Source: an uncultured Collinsella sp. (GTDB lineage: Bacteria; Actinomycetota; Coriobacteriia; Coriobacteriales; Coriobacteriaceae). Taken from it: a stretch of DNA of 64,000 nucleotides. The position numbers were made by a program, and so were the translations under genes. Where the stretch lies: positions 1 through 64,000 of the forward strand of contig CAAFGG010000028.1 in NCBI GenBank assembly GCA_900762325.1, written 5' to 3'. Of the stretch, positions 27,502-34,750 are shown in pieces; position 1 is the stretch's first letter; every line of letters begins with the position of its first letter. Below the pieces are notes generated by a model. That model did no database searches, had not been told where the DNA came from, and was given only the letters and a program-made list of their open reading frames with translations.

Positions 27502-28371
27502 TTATTGAGCGATTGCGTAAAGGTCGAACCCGCCCTGCGGTGTGCTGTCGACCGTATCGGGCGCCTGCGAGTTAAAGCTCACGGGAACCATGCGCTTTGA
27601 GGCGCGGAAGCGCGTGCCATCGGTGGCGACGGGCGGCTCGTCGACGGTGAGCTCGTAGTCGCCGGGCTTGAGTTCGATGCCGTCGCCAGCGGAGTTGACA
27701 TATTGATACTCGTCAATCACCTGCCCCCTGAGCGTGCGGCCCACGATATGGATGAGCATCTGGCTGTCGCCGCGGGCGGTGTCCCATGTCGCACCGTCCT
27801 TGACCTCGACCGACACATGCACCGAGCGCGTGCGGCTGAGCGATTGTTCGACAGACATCTCGACCTTGGCGGCATCTTTGCGCTGTTGCTCCACATGGCT
27901 CCAGACATTTCCGATCGCCGAGCAAGCGATGACGCCGGCCATGAAGGCGATGAGGATGGGACCGAGTGGTGAGCGGCGGCCAGCATCTTCCTCGCGAGCC
28001 AAGTCGGGGCGATGCGTGGGCGCAGGCGCCTGAGCACCCTGCGCGGGCACGTCGAGTATGTTAAAGGATGCCGTGCTGCCGGGGTCGATGTTATGGCGCG
28101 GCTGCGGGGTCTTGGCCGGCGAGATGGACATGTCCGCCGGCTCACCGAGTGTGGCCGTGGCATCGGCCTTAGCCTCGTCGGCCTCGGCCTGGGCCCAGGC
28201 CTGTTCAAAGGTTAGGGGTTCGGCGGAGTCGGAAGCGGCGTCAGGCTCGACAGCGGCATCGCTGCCGGTCTCGTCCTCGTCGCTCGACACGTCACACGGC
28301 GCGGGCTCGTCCCACTCCTCGTCCGGAGCCTCGCCCTCGCTATACCACCATTCAAAGTTATCGATATCCAT
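27502..28371 (-). CDS. Unknown single-pass membrane protein with acidic cytosolic region
   Basis: A 289-residue protein I do not recognise. Residues 1-135 are acidic and Pro/Ala-rich and probably disordered, beginning MDIDNFEWWYSEGE. One membrane segment lies at about 137-155 (ILIAFMAGVIACSAIGNVW). The outer or C-terminal 130 residues contain VHVSVEVKDGATWDTARGD and a beta-rich stretch up to GGFDLYAIAQ that could form a small extracellular fold. It sits alone between the epimerase and the divergent MFS gene. Confidence 0.6.
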   Translation of the reverse strand: MDIDNFEWWYSEGEAPDEEWDEPAPCDVSSDEDETGSDAAVEPDAASDSAEPLTFEQAWAQAEADEAKADATATLGEPADMSISPAKTPQPRHNIDPGSTASFNILDVPAQGAQAPAPTHRPDLAREEDAGRRSPLGPILIAFMAGVIACSAIGNVWSHVEQQRKDAAKVEMSVEQSLSRTRSVHVSVEVKDGATWDTARGDSQMLIHIVGRTLRGQVIDEYQYVNSAGDGIELKPGDYELTVDEPPVATDGTRFRASKRMVPVSFNSQAPDTVDSTPQGGFDLYAIAQ

Positions 28372-28456
28372 ACGGGGCGCCCCTTAGGCCTCGCAAATAA
28401 ACACTTGCTAGCCTTATACCCCCAGATAGCGCTGGAGCTCGCCGGCACAGACAGGA

Positions 28457-28521
28457 AAACCGTCACAACATTCGACGCTTTTCCTCGTTTTTGAGATTTT
28501 CATCAAATGTTGTGACGGTTT
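28457..28521. repeat. Inverted repeat, 16-bp perfect arms
   Basis: AAACCGTCACAACATT (28457-28472) pairs exactly with the sequence at 28506-28521 around a 33-nt A+T-richer centre. It lies in the intergenic region between the divergent genes at 28371 and 28632, partly covering the place for their promoters. Confidence 0.7.
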
Positions 28522-28541
28522 GGGCGACTGGCTGGCAGCGC

Positions 28542-28574
28542 AATGTGACAAAGGGACTGCCCCTTTGTCACATT
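28542..28574. repeat. GACAAAGGG palindrome, copy 1
   Basis: AATGTGACAAAGGG and CCCTTTGTCACATT form 14-bp perfect arms around five bases. A close relative is found at 46712-46742 and a more distant one at 61903-61953, so this is a dispersed palindromic family. Confidence 0.75.
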
Positions 28575-28631
28575 CTGTTAGAGTTGCAGGGATTGAATCC
28601 CGCTTATCAATGCGACATTGGAGTGACAACC

Positions 28632-29873
28632 TTGATCGCCGCAACCACGCCTAAAAGTAAGTCAACCGCCGCCGCGCTCTCCCCTGCGCGCACCAAGCTC
28701 TGTCTGGCGCTGCTCGTGCTGTTGGGATTCTCGCTCGGCTGCTCCGAGTTCGTGGTCATCGGCATCGAAAGTGACTTGGCGACGGAACTCGGCGTATCAC
28801 TTGCTACTGCGGGCCAGCTCATCAGCGTGTTCGCGCTCGTCTACGCCATCGCGACGCCGGTGCTTGCGCTCAGCACGGGGCGATTCCGCCGCTACCAGCT
28901 GCTCGTGTGCTACAGCATCGTCTTTGTGCTTGGCAATTTGTTTATGGCACTGGCGCCCAACTTCCAGGTGCTCTTTATCTCGCGCATTGTCCTGGGCTCT
29001 GTCTCGGGTGCGCTGCTCGCCGTGGGCGTGACGTACATCCCTGAGCTTCTGTCCCCGCAGAAAACTTCGCTTGCCATCTCGGTAGTATATGGTGCGTTTT
29101 CCGTGGCGATGGTCTTTGTGACCTCGATCGGTAAGTTTGTGGCCGACACGCTCGACTGGCACGTTGCCATGTACGGCGCGCTGACCTTTGCCGTTTTGAT
29201 CTGCGGAGCGCTCGTGGCGTTTATGCCGCGCGCTGGGCAAACCGACGAGCCCGCCACCTTTCGCGAGCAGGCGAGTCTGCTGCGCGAGCCGAGTATCATC
29301 ACCGGCATGCTTATCTTTTTGTTTGGCGTGGGCTCGGTCTATGTGTTCTACGGCTACGTGACGCCTTATCTTGAGCAGGTGCTGGGCATGGGCACGGTCG
29401 AAGCCAGTACCACGCTTATGGCCTACGGCGTGTTCTGCCTGATCTCGAACATCCTGGGCGGATGGATCGATGCGCGCTTTGGCATGAAGGCGCTGCTTGT
29501 GACGTTTGTGCTGCAGGCGGCGGCATTGTTTGGGCTGTTTGCCGCAGGCGCTGCCATGCCGCTCGCACTTGTCTTTGTCTTTAGCCTGGCGATGCTCATG
29601 TACCTGTTCTCGGTGTCGTGCATCACGCACTTTATGGACGTGGCTCGCAGCCGCCATCCCAAATCGATGGTGCTCGCGAGCTCGGTAGAACCCATGGCGT
29701 TTAATGTCGGCATTTCGTTTGGCACCGCGGTGGGCGGCGCCGTGGTAAGCGGAGCTGGCATTGCCTACGTTGGCGCGGTCGGTGCCGTGTTCTCGCTTGT
29801 GGCCTGGGCGCTCACGCTGGTGACGATTAAGTTGGCTCGCTGGGAGCGCAAGCGGGCGAGGGCGCAGGCGTAG
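28632..29873 (+). CDS. MFS transporter, DHA1 family
   Basis: Twelve-helix major-facilitator exporter of 413 residues in the inner membrane. GCSEFVVIGIESDLATELGV followed by TAGQLISVFALVYAI is characteristic of the AraJ/YdhP/PbuE-like drug-proton antiporter group; the motif-A region is LSTGRFRR. I prefer the TTG at 28632, which has GGAG eight bases upstream. The frame is open back to 28491, but that segment is the palindromic repeat and not protein-like. Substrate unknown. The following gene was once a tyrosine phosphatase, now interrupted by an island. Confidence 0.87.
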   Translation: MIAATTPKSKSTAAALSPARTKLCLALLVLLGFSLGCSEFVVIGIESDLATELGVSLATAGQLISVFALVYAIATPVLALSTGRFRRYQLLVCYSIVFVLGNLFMALAPNFQVLFISRIVLGSVSGALLAVGVTYIPELLSPQKTSLAISVVYGAFSVAMVFVTSIGKFVADTLDWHVAMYGALTFAVLICGALVAFMPRAGQTDEPATFREQASLLREPSIITGMLIFLFGVGSVYVFYGYVTPYLEQVLGMGTVEASTTLMAYGVFCLISNILGGWIDARFGMKALLVTFVLQAAALFGLFAAGAAMPLALVFVFSLAMLMYLFSVSCITHFMDVARSRHPKSMVLASSVEPMAFNVGISFGTAVGGAVVSGAGIAYVGAVGAVFSLVAWALTLVTIKLARWERKRARAQA

Positions 29874-29918
29874 ATGCGATACTCGAGCTCGATGATGGCG
29901 ATCGAAAGGAAACCGCAT

Positions 29919-29963
29919 ATGCAACGTGTGCTGTTTATCTGCCATGGGAATATCTGCAGGTGA
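29919..29963 (+). pseudogene. 5' remnant of a low-molecular-weight tyrosine phosphatase gene
   Basis: Fourteen codons reading MQRVLFICHGNICR and then TGA, with a good GAAAGGA ribosome site. This is the exact start of an LMW-PTP up to the invariant Arg of its CxxxxxR loop. The complete gene is at 34041-34487. The codons for LFICHGNIC are identical in both places (26-bp repeat at 29931-29956 and 34053-34078), so the fragment marks the left edge of an inserted segment. Confidence 0.8.
29931..29956. repeat. Left 26-bp direct repeat of the methylase/nuclease island
   Basis: Identical to 34053-34078. It lies in the phosphatase active-site codons. Sequence before and after differs between the two sites, so the match is the boundary of the inserted DNA and a candidate attachment site. 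Confidence 0.7.
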
Positions 29964-30197
29964 CGGAGAAGTAGCAGGTCAATCAGTGTTTCTGATCTTC
30001 TCTAAGTGAGATTTACACCATTTTTACGCCAACGGAGTTCTGCTAACGATAGCCCTTGATTTCAGGTTTGGCACCAAACAACAACGTTAATGGTTAACAC
30101 GCCGAATGTATCTCAGATGACAATCGGCAGAGAGATATAATGTCTAGTAAGTGTGTAATTAATTGACTATCACAAAGAGCTGAACGCGAGAGATTAA
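29964..30197. other. Island leader before the Dam-family gene
   Basis: A+T-rich non-coding DNA at the left end of the island. A TATAAT box at about 30137-30142 is the best -10 candidate for the methylase gene, but its -35 partner (TCAGAT, 17 bp away) is weak. No other frame or repeat of note. Confidence 0.4.
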
Positions 30198-31037
30198 ATG
30201 TCAGATCAGTCCAAAAATAGAAGCTCAAAGCCATTCTTGCGGTGGGCTGGCGGAAAGAACTGGCTTGTTAAATACCTACCCGATTTAATTAATGACCTCG
30301 ATTTCAATGACTATCACGAGCCATTTTTCGGCGGTGGTTCCGTATTCTTTGCGTTGTCTCCAGACAGAGCAATCCTCTCCGACATCAACGAAGAACTTAT
30401 TAATACCTACGTGGAAGTCCGCGACAACGTCGAAAGTGTAATCGGGGTTATCGATGAGTGGGGTGTTAACGAGAAACAATATTACGCCATACGAGCAGAG
30501 GAACCGGATGACGCAATACGAAGGGCTGCCCGTTTTATCTATTTGAATAGAACATCATTCAATGGCATCTATAGAGTCAACCGCAAAGGTCAATACAACG
30601 TGCCTTACGGAAAAAAGGATGGCTATAGATTCGATTTCCAGCGAATTCGTCTTGCAAGTGACGCTTTGCAGGGAGCGGCGTTATTCGTGCGCTCTTTCGA
30701 AGAGTCTTTGAAAGACGTAAAGGCCGGAGATCTTGTTTTTCTCGATCCGCCATATACAGTTGCGCACAACAACAATGGCTTTATCGAATACAATAAAAAA
30801 CTTTTCTCTCTTGAGGATCAATTTGAGCTAAAGAAATGCATCGACGCGATTACAGAGCTCGGGGCTTTCTACATTCTTACAAACGCCCATCATGAGGTAA
30901 TTGACGAATTATTTTCCCGCGGAAGTATCAAGCTGTCTGTTTCTCGAAGCAGCACTTTGGGTGGCAAAAGCGCACGACGGGGAAGCACGCAGGAATATAT
31001 TTTTACGAACATCCCTCATGCCAGGATAGGGGAATAA
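30198..31037 (+). CDS. Dam-family (D12 class) DNA adenine-N6 methyltransferase
   Basis: A 279-residue alpha-class methyltransferase that would transfer a methyl group from SAM to adenine in a short DNA site. The SAM-binding motif FLRWAGGK is at 13-20, FFGGGSVFF at 43-51 and the catalytic DPPY at 183-186. NRTSFNG (117-123) and GQYNVPYG (131-138) are family hallmarks in the target-recognition part. Its specificity, GATC or other, cannot be read from this. Its G+C (about 45%) is far below that of the neighbours. The next gene starts directly after its stop, implying a shared function. Confidence 0.93.
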   Translation: MSDQSKNRSSKPFLRWAGGKNWLVKYLPDLINDLDFNDYHEPFFGGGSVFFALSPDRAILSDINEELINTYVEVRDNVESVIGVIDEWGVNEKQYYAIRAEEPDDAIRRAARFIYLNRTSFNGIYRVNRKGQYNVPYGKKDGYRFDFQRIRLASDALQGAALFVRSFEESLKDVKAGDLVFLDPPYTVAHNNNGFIEYNKKLFSLEDQFELKKCIDAITELGAFYILTNAHHEVIDELFSRGSIKLSVSRSSTLGGKSARRGSTQEYIFTNIPHARIGE

Positions 31038-33359
31038 ATGAGCGACAAGGAATTCTGGGAGAACATCGTTTCTGATAACGAATTGACTGCCGCATATCGT
31101 GCCAGAAACAAAGATTACGTCTACCAGCGACAAAGGGCGGACGCTCTGCTCTCCCTTCAGAATGACGGATGGGAATACGTCAGCACATACAAGGATGAGC
31201 GGTTTATTCGCGTCCAGAAGCAAAAGCCTCTTGGAGAAAGATTCGAGAACAAGGTTTGGCTAATGCTTTATGGCATGGGTTACTCGAAAATGAATCGAGA
31301 TGACAAATTCGTCATCTCCTATAGCAAGGCAAATCCAGACCTTACTCAGCAGATTGATGTTTTTGCCGTCGATGACGAGACTGCCATTATCGTTGAGTGC
31401 AAGACGGCAGAGAAGGCGTCGAAGAAGGATTTCAAGACCGAGATTGATGCCTATAAGGGCAATATCGGCGAAATCATTAAGGCCGTGCGAAAGCAGTACG
31501 GGAAAAAGCTAAAGACCAAGTTTATCTGGGCGACACATAACATTGTCTTGGGAGAACAGGACAAGACGAGACTTGAAGATGCCGGATTCGAATATTTCGA
31601 TGAAGAGACTGTTGAGTACTACATCGGCTTAACCAAGCATCTCGGGGTAACGGCTCGTTACCAGTTTTTAGGCAGGTTATTCAGGGGTAGGAATATCGAT
31701 GAAATGCCCTCAACGGTTCCTGCTATTAAGGGAAAAATGGGAGGTCATGTTTACTACTCTTTCTCTATCGAACCAGAGCGCTTGCTGAAGATTGGTTACG
31801 TGCTGCACCGAAGCGACGCAAATAGAGGGATGATGCCTACATATCAAAGGATCATCAAAAAGAGCCGGTTGAAAGCCATTCGGGAGTTTGTAGATGGCGG
31901 TGGGTACTTCCCCAATTCTATTATCGTTAGCATCGATGCACCGAAGCGTAAAGGATTGCAGTTCGATCTAAAGTATTCCGAAACTGATAGTGACACTCAA
32001 ATCGGAGTACTTCATCTCCCGAAACAATATAGTTCCGCATATATTATCGATGGGCAGCACAGGCTCTATGGCTATTCCGATTCTGAATACGCTCGGACTA
32101 ATACCATCCCGGTCGTAGCCTTTGAGAATTTAAGCAAGAAAGAGCAGATTGACCTCTTCATGGAGATCAACGAGAACCAGAAGGCAGTTCCAAAAAACCT
32201 GCGGAATACGCTTGATGCTGATCGACTATGGGTCTCGGACGATTATTCCGAAAGGAGAAAGGCGCTCCGCCTGAAAATTGCTCAGGAGTTAGGTGAGACT
32301 CTTGGATCCCCTTTATACGATCGTGTTCTTATCGGTGAAAATGCAACTACGGATACTCGCTGTATCACGATGGAGGCTATCGACAAGGGCCTAAGAGAGG
32401 GCAACTTCTTTACCGATTTCGATGGAACGACAGCGTCGAAGGTTGGTCTTCTGGATAACGCAGATGGCGATAATGAATACGCGCGAAATCTGGTCGTTCC
32501 ATTCTTGATGGAATTCTTTGGCCATGTCAGCAAAGAGCTGAAGCAGGAGTGGGACCTTGGAAAGGAAGCTCAGGGCATTCTTTCAATCAACACAGGTGTC
32601 TATGCACTGCTCCATGTATCAAGCGATATTGTGCAATACGTGAATGACCAAGGAATTGCCAATCCCCGGACGCTAAACGCAAAGGCTTTGACAGAGCAGT
32701 GTCGGCCCTTTCTTGAGGTAATAGTTGACTTCTATCGAAACATTTCCCCTGAACTCCGCAACGAGATAAAGAGGCAATACGGCGATAAGGGTTCAACCAA
32801 CCATTGGCGTTATCTTCAGAAAGCCATCCACGACCATTTCAACGACTTCAATCCTTCAGGATTGAGCAACTGGTGGGCAGATAATTCTAAGGAATATAAT
32901 GGAGTTTCGAGAGCGATGCTCAGTGAGATTTCCTATCGAGTCAAATCGATCGCTGCTGATACTCTCTTGGAGATAAAAGGTCCTCAATGGCGGGCAAATG
33001 GACTGCCTGGCAAGCTTGTAATCAAGCTCTCTACAAAAGTTGCTCAGGCAAATGTTGCAAACAGAAGCAATGGTGATTTGCCGATCGATACATGGGACCT
33101 GGTGACAATGGACGAGTGTGCTGCTATCGCGATTAGCGGCAGCAACTGGACTGATGGCTTTAAAGAGGTCTACACAAGACCCGAGTTTCTTGGAAAAAGA
33201 AGCAAGAAAGACCAGAGCGTCAAATGGATAAACGATATGGTGAAGTACCAAAATAAGCTGGACAAGCCAGGTGCAAGCATTACACGTTCAGAATTCGAGT
33301 ACATTTCATCCATAGTTCAATGGCTATCCCCGGGCTTTGAACTAGGTTCGAGTGAGTGA
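31038..33359 (+). CDS. PD-(D/E)XK nuclease-like and DGQHR-domain fusion protein
   Basis: A 773-residue protein in three parts. Residues about 65-165 look like a Mrr/PD-(D/E)XK nuclease fold: FENKVWLMLYGMGY, then Asp107 in QQIDVFAVDD, then the E-x-K of IIVECKTAE (E120, K122). Residues about 230-400 contain the DGQHR signature IIDGQHRLYGY (336-346) and MEINENQKAVPKNL, as in DndB. The remaining 370 residues are helical and unrecognised. DndB-type proteins regulate phosphorothioation operons, but no dndA, C, D or E genes are here. ATG follows the methylase stop with no gap, and the ribosome site AGGATAGGGG lies in the end of that gene, so translation is coupled. I infer a restriction-like partner of the methylase; this is untested. 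Confidence 0.75.
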   Translation: MSDKEFWENIVSDNELTAAYRARNKDYVYQRQRADALLSLQNDGWEYVSTYKDERFIRVQKQKPLGERFENKVWLMLYGMGYSKMNRDDKFVISYSKANPDLTQQIDVFAVDDETAIIVECKTAEKASKKDFKTEIDAYKGNIGEIIKAVRKQYGKKLKTKFIWATHNIVLGEQDKTRLEDAGFEYFDEETVEYYIGLTKHLGVTARYQFLGRLFRGRNIDEMPSTVPAIKGKMGGHVYYSFSIEPERLLKIGYVLHRSDANRGMMPTYQRIIKKSRLKAIREFVDGGGYFPNSIIVSIDAPKRKGLQFDLKYSETDSDTQIGVLHLPKQYSSAYIIDGQHRLYGYSDSEYARTNTIPVVAFENLSKKEQIDLFMEINENQKAVPKNLRNTLDADRLWVSDDYSERRKALRLKIAQELGETLGSPLYDRVLIGENATTDTRCITMEAIDKGLREGNFFTDFDGTTASKVGLLDNADGDNEYARNLVVPFLMEFFGHVSKELKQEWDLGKEAQGILSINTGVYALLHVSSDIVQYVNDQGIANPRTLNAKALTEQCRPFLEVIVDFYRNISPELRNEIKRQYGDKGSTNHWRYLQKAIHDHFNDFNPSGLSNWWADNSKEYNGVSRAMLSEISYRVKSIAADTLLEIKGPQWRANGLPGKLVIKLSTKVAQANVANRSNGDLPIDTWDLVTMDECAAIAISGSNWTDGFKEVYTRPEFLGKRSKKDQSVKWINDMVKYQNKLDKPGASITRSEFEYISSIVQWLSPGFELGSSE

Positions 33360-33403
33360 AACCCGTTTTCAGGCGGAGCCTTACGGCCCTGCCTGATTTG
33401 CAT

Positions 33404-33679
33404 TTAGACGAACTCGCGGCTCATTGCGTTGATGTGGTGACGGATGAGCGCCCGGGATTCGCCGATGACGAGTATGGACAGCTTATCGAAGCGGACTGTG
33501 CAATCGGAGCCATCGGGATTGGTCGCCAGGTATGCCAGAGTCATACGTTCAAGGGAGTCGCGGTCTATATCTTCATCGGAAAACGTGTTTCCGTCATGGT
33601 TCTTAATGTCGCAGCCTACGAAGGCAAGGTCACCGTCGTCGGATTTTGCGATGAAGTAGATCGAATCTAGCCGCTTCCA
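33404..33679 (-). pseudogene. Truncated YraN-like nuclease gene (C-terminal part)
   Basis: An open stretch of 91 codons with no start codon, bounded upstream by TAA at 33680-33682 and ending at TAA 33404-33406. The peptide contains DGDLAFVGCDIKN, SLERMTLAYLATNP and VRFDKLSILVIG...RALIRHHINA. This order resembles the second half of YraN/UPF0102 endonucleases of Actinobacteria, including the xDxK and VRFD positions. The N-terminal part is absent, so I call it a relic. The family assignment is from memory and moderate. Confidence 0.5.
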
Positions 33680-33724
33680 TTAACAACCTCCACGCCGCTC
33701 CTAGGCGGCCTTCGTCCTCCGGTC

Positions 33725-33853
33725 TCAATTGTCTTCCTCGAACTCAGTGGAGCTCATGCAACGCAGCGTCGAATGGACCATCGCGCGGTCGTACACCACC
33801 TTGATATGCTCAAAGAGATCACGTCGAAATTGTTGCGACTCCCCAACGTTCAT
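33725..33853 (-). pseudogene. C-terminal remnant of an IS3-family transposase
   Basis: A 42-codon frame ending in VVYDRAMVHSTLRCMSSTEFEEDN. The pattern YxRxxxHSxLxxxSPxEFE is the standard end of IS3/IS150 OrfB integrases. The catalytic DDE residues and the terminal inverted repeats are gone. It lies near the right edge of the island and shows earlier transposon activity there. Confidence 0.7.
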
Positions 33854-34040
33854 GACTAACCCTCTGGAGCAGCGACCGCTCGGATGGGCTGAGCTGCGCC
33901 CCAAATCCTAAGCCAACAATTTGATATCCTCATCCGGTATAACGTTTCTTTTACATCAGAGGCACGTGCACATACACATAAGCACATTGAAAGGCCCGCT
34001 GCCCAAGAACTATCCACCCATAGCTTAAGAAGGGTTCAAA
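33854..34040. other. Right-edge island DNA, no gene seen
   Basis: About 190 bp of lower-G+C sequence between the transposase remnant and the phosphatase gene. It ends with AAGAAGGG, the ribosome site for the TTG start at 34041. No frame, repeat or terminator recognised. Confidence 0.4.
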
Positions 34041-34487
34041 TTGATAAAAGTACTGTTTATCTGCCATGGGAATATCTGTCGGTCGACGATGGCTGAGTCG
34101 GTGTTTACTGAGCTGGTGCGCCGTGCTGGGCGCGAGGCGGAGTTCGTCATTGATTCTGCTGCGACCTCGACTGAGGAGATCGGCAACCCGCCGCATCACG
34201 GCACCGTCGCCAAGCTGCGCGAGGTCGGGATTCCCGTCGTAGCACATCGCGCGCGTCAGGTGCGCCGCGCGGAGTATGGCGACTGGGACCACATGGTCTA
34301 TATGGATAACGAGAACGCCCGCGGCTTGCAGCGCATCTTTAGCAAGGACCCCGATGGCAAGATCTCACGCCTGCTCGATTGGACCGATCGCCCCGGCGAT
34401 GTGATCGATCCCTGGTACACCGGCAACTTTGATGCCACCTACCGCGACGTGCTCGACGGCTGCACCGCCATGCTCGAGCAACTGTAG
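34041..34487 (+). CDS. Low-molecular-weight protein tyrosine phosphatase
   Basis: LMW-PTP fold, 148 residues. The nucleophile and phosphate loop are in CHGNICRS (Cys8, Arg14), and the general-acid Asp is in VIDPWYTG near residue 120. Such enzymes dephosphorylate tyrosine kinases of capsule synthesis, or act on other small targets; arsenate reductase activity is less likely because the extra redox cysteines are lacking. Initiation is at TTG after AAGAAGGG. The first five codons differ from the remnant at 29919, suggesting that the inserted DNA supplied a new 5' end. G+C returns to the host level after the 26-bp repeat. Confidence 0.9.
   Translation: MIKVLFICHGNICRSTMAESVFTELVRRAGREAEFVIDSAATSTEEIGNPPHHGTVAKLREVGIPVVAHRARQVRRAEYGDWDHMVYMDNENARGLQRIFSKDPDGKISRLLDWTDRPGDVIDPWYTGNFDATYRDVLDGCTAMLEQL
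34053..34078. repeat. Right 26-bp direct repeat of the island
   Basis: Exact match to 29931-29956. Together they bracket 4.1 kb. If the island integrated or left by recombination between them, the phosphatase gene would be restored with its old start at 29919. Confidence 0.7.
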
Positions 34488-34523
34488 GCTATCGAGCGCG
34501 CGAACCGCGCCATCGGCATACAT

Positions 34524-34647
34524 CGAGGGAGGATTTTCTCCCATATGCAAATCGAGGGTGGATTATCTCCCACTTTGAATACGAAATTGCGTCCAAAACG
34601 GGAGATAATCCACCCTCGTCACCTAGGCGGGAGAAAATCCTCGCTCG
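34524..34647. repeat. Nested inverted repeats, GGATTTTCTCCC type, copy A
   Basis: The outer arms are 34524-34542 and 34629-34647 (one mismatch in 19). The inner arms, GAGGGTGGATTATCTCCC and its complement, are 34553-34571 and 34600-34618 and pair perfectly. A 28-base loop remains. A less regular relative lies at 36297-36391. Either a double terminator or a mobile hairpin element. Confidence 0.75.
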
Positions 34648-34648
34648 G

Positions 34649-34750
34649 TTACTCGTTGACGATCTCGGCGAGCCAGACGTTTAACGTATCGACCTCGGGG
34701 CAGCAGAACTTGGCCGTACCGGGCTCGTTGCCGGGCATTCGGAACTGGCC
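34649..34750 (-). pseudogene. Duplicated 3' fragment of the TIGR04076 gene
   Basis: About 34 codons ending MPGNEPGTAKFCCPEV...NVWLAEIVNE and TAA. This matches the end of the complete gene at 36393-36722 (PGNEPGTAKFCCPEV...EIVDE). Nucleotide similarity continues downstream through the nested hairpins for about 195 bp in total. The fragment directly abuts the ATPase stop codon, so the ATPase gene was inserted between the two copies, or one copy was overwritten. Confidence 0.8.

Noticed and set aside
31038..33359. A phosphorothioation (Dnd) system
   Set aside because: The DGQHR domain resembles DndB, but no cysteine desulfurase or DndC, D, E genes are present, and the partner is a methylase.
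33356..33670. A plus-strand gene of 104 codons after the nuclease-DGQHR gene
   Set aside because: It overlaps the 3' end of that gene in another frame, and the opposite strand carries the more protein-like YraN-type sequence.
34041..34487. Arsenate reductase
   Set aside because: The CxxxxxR loop is shared, but the C-terminal redox cysteines needed by thioredoxin-linked ArsC are absent and no ars genes are near.
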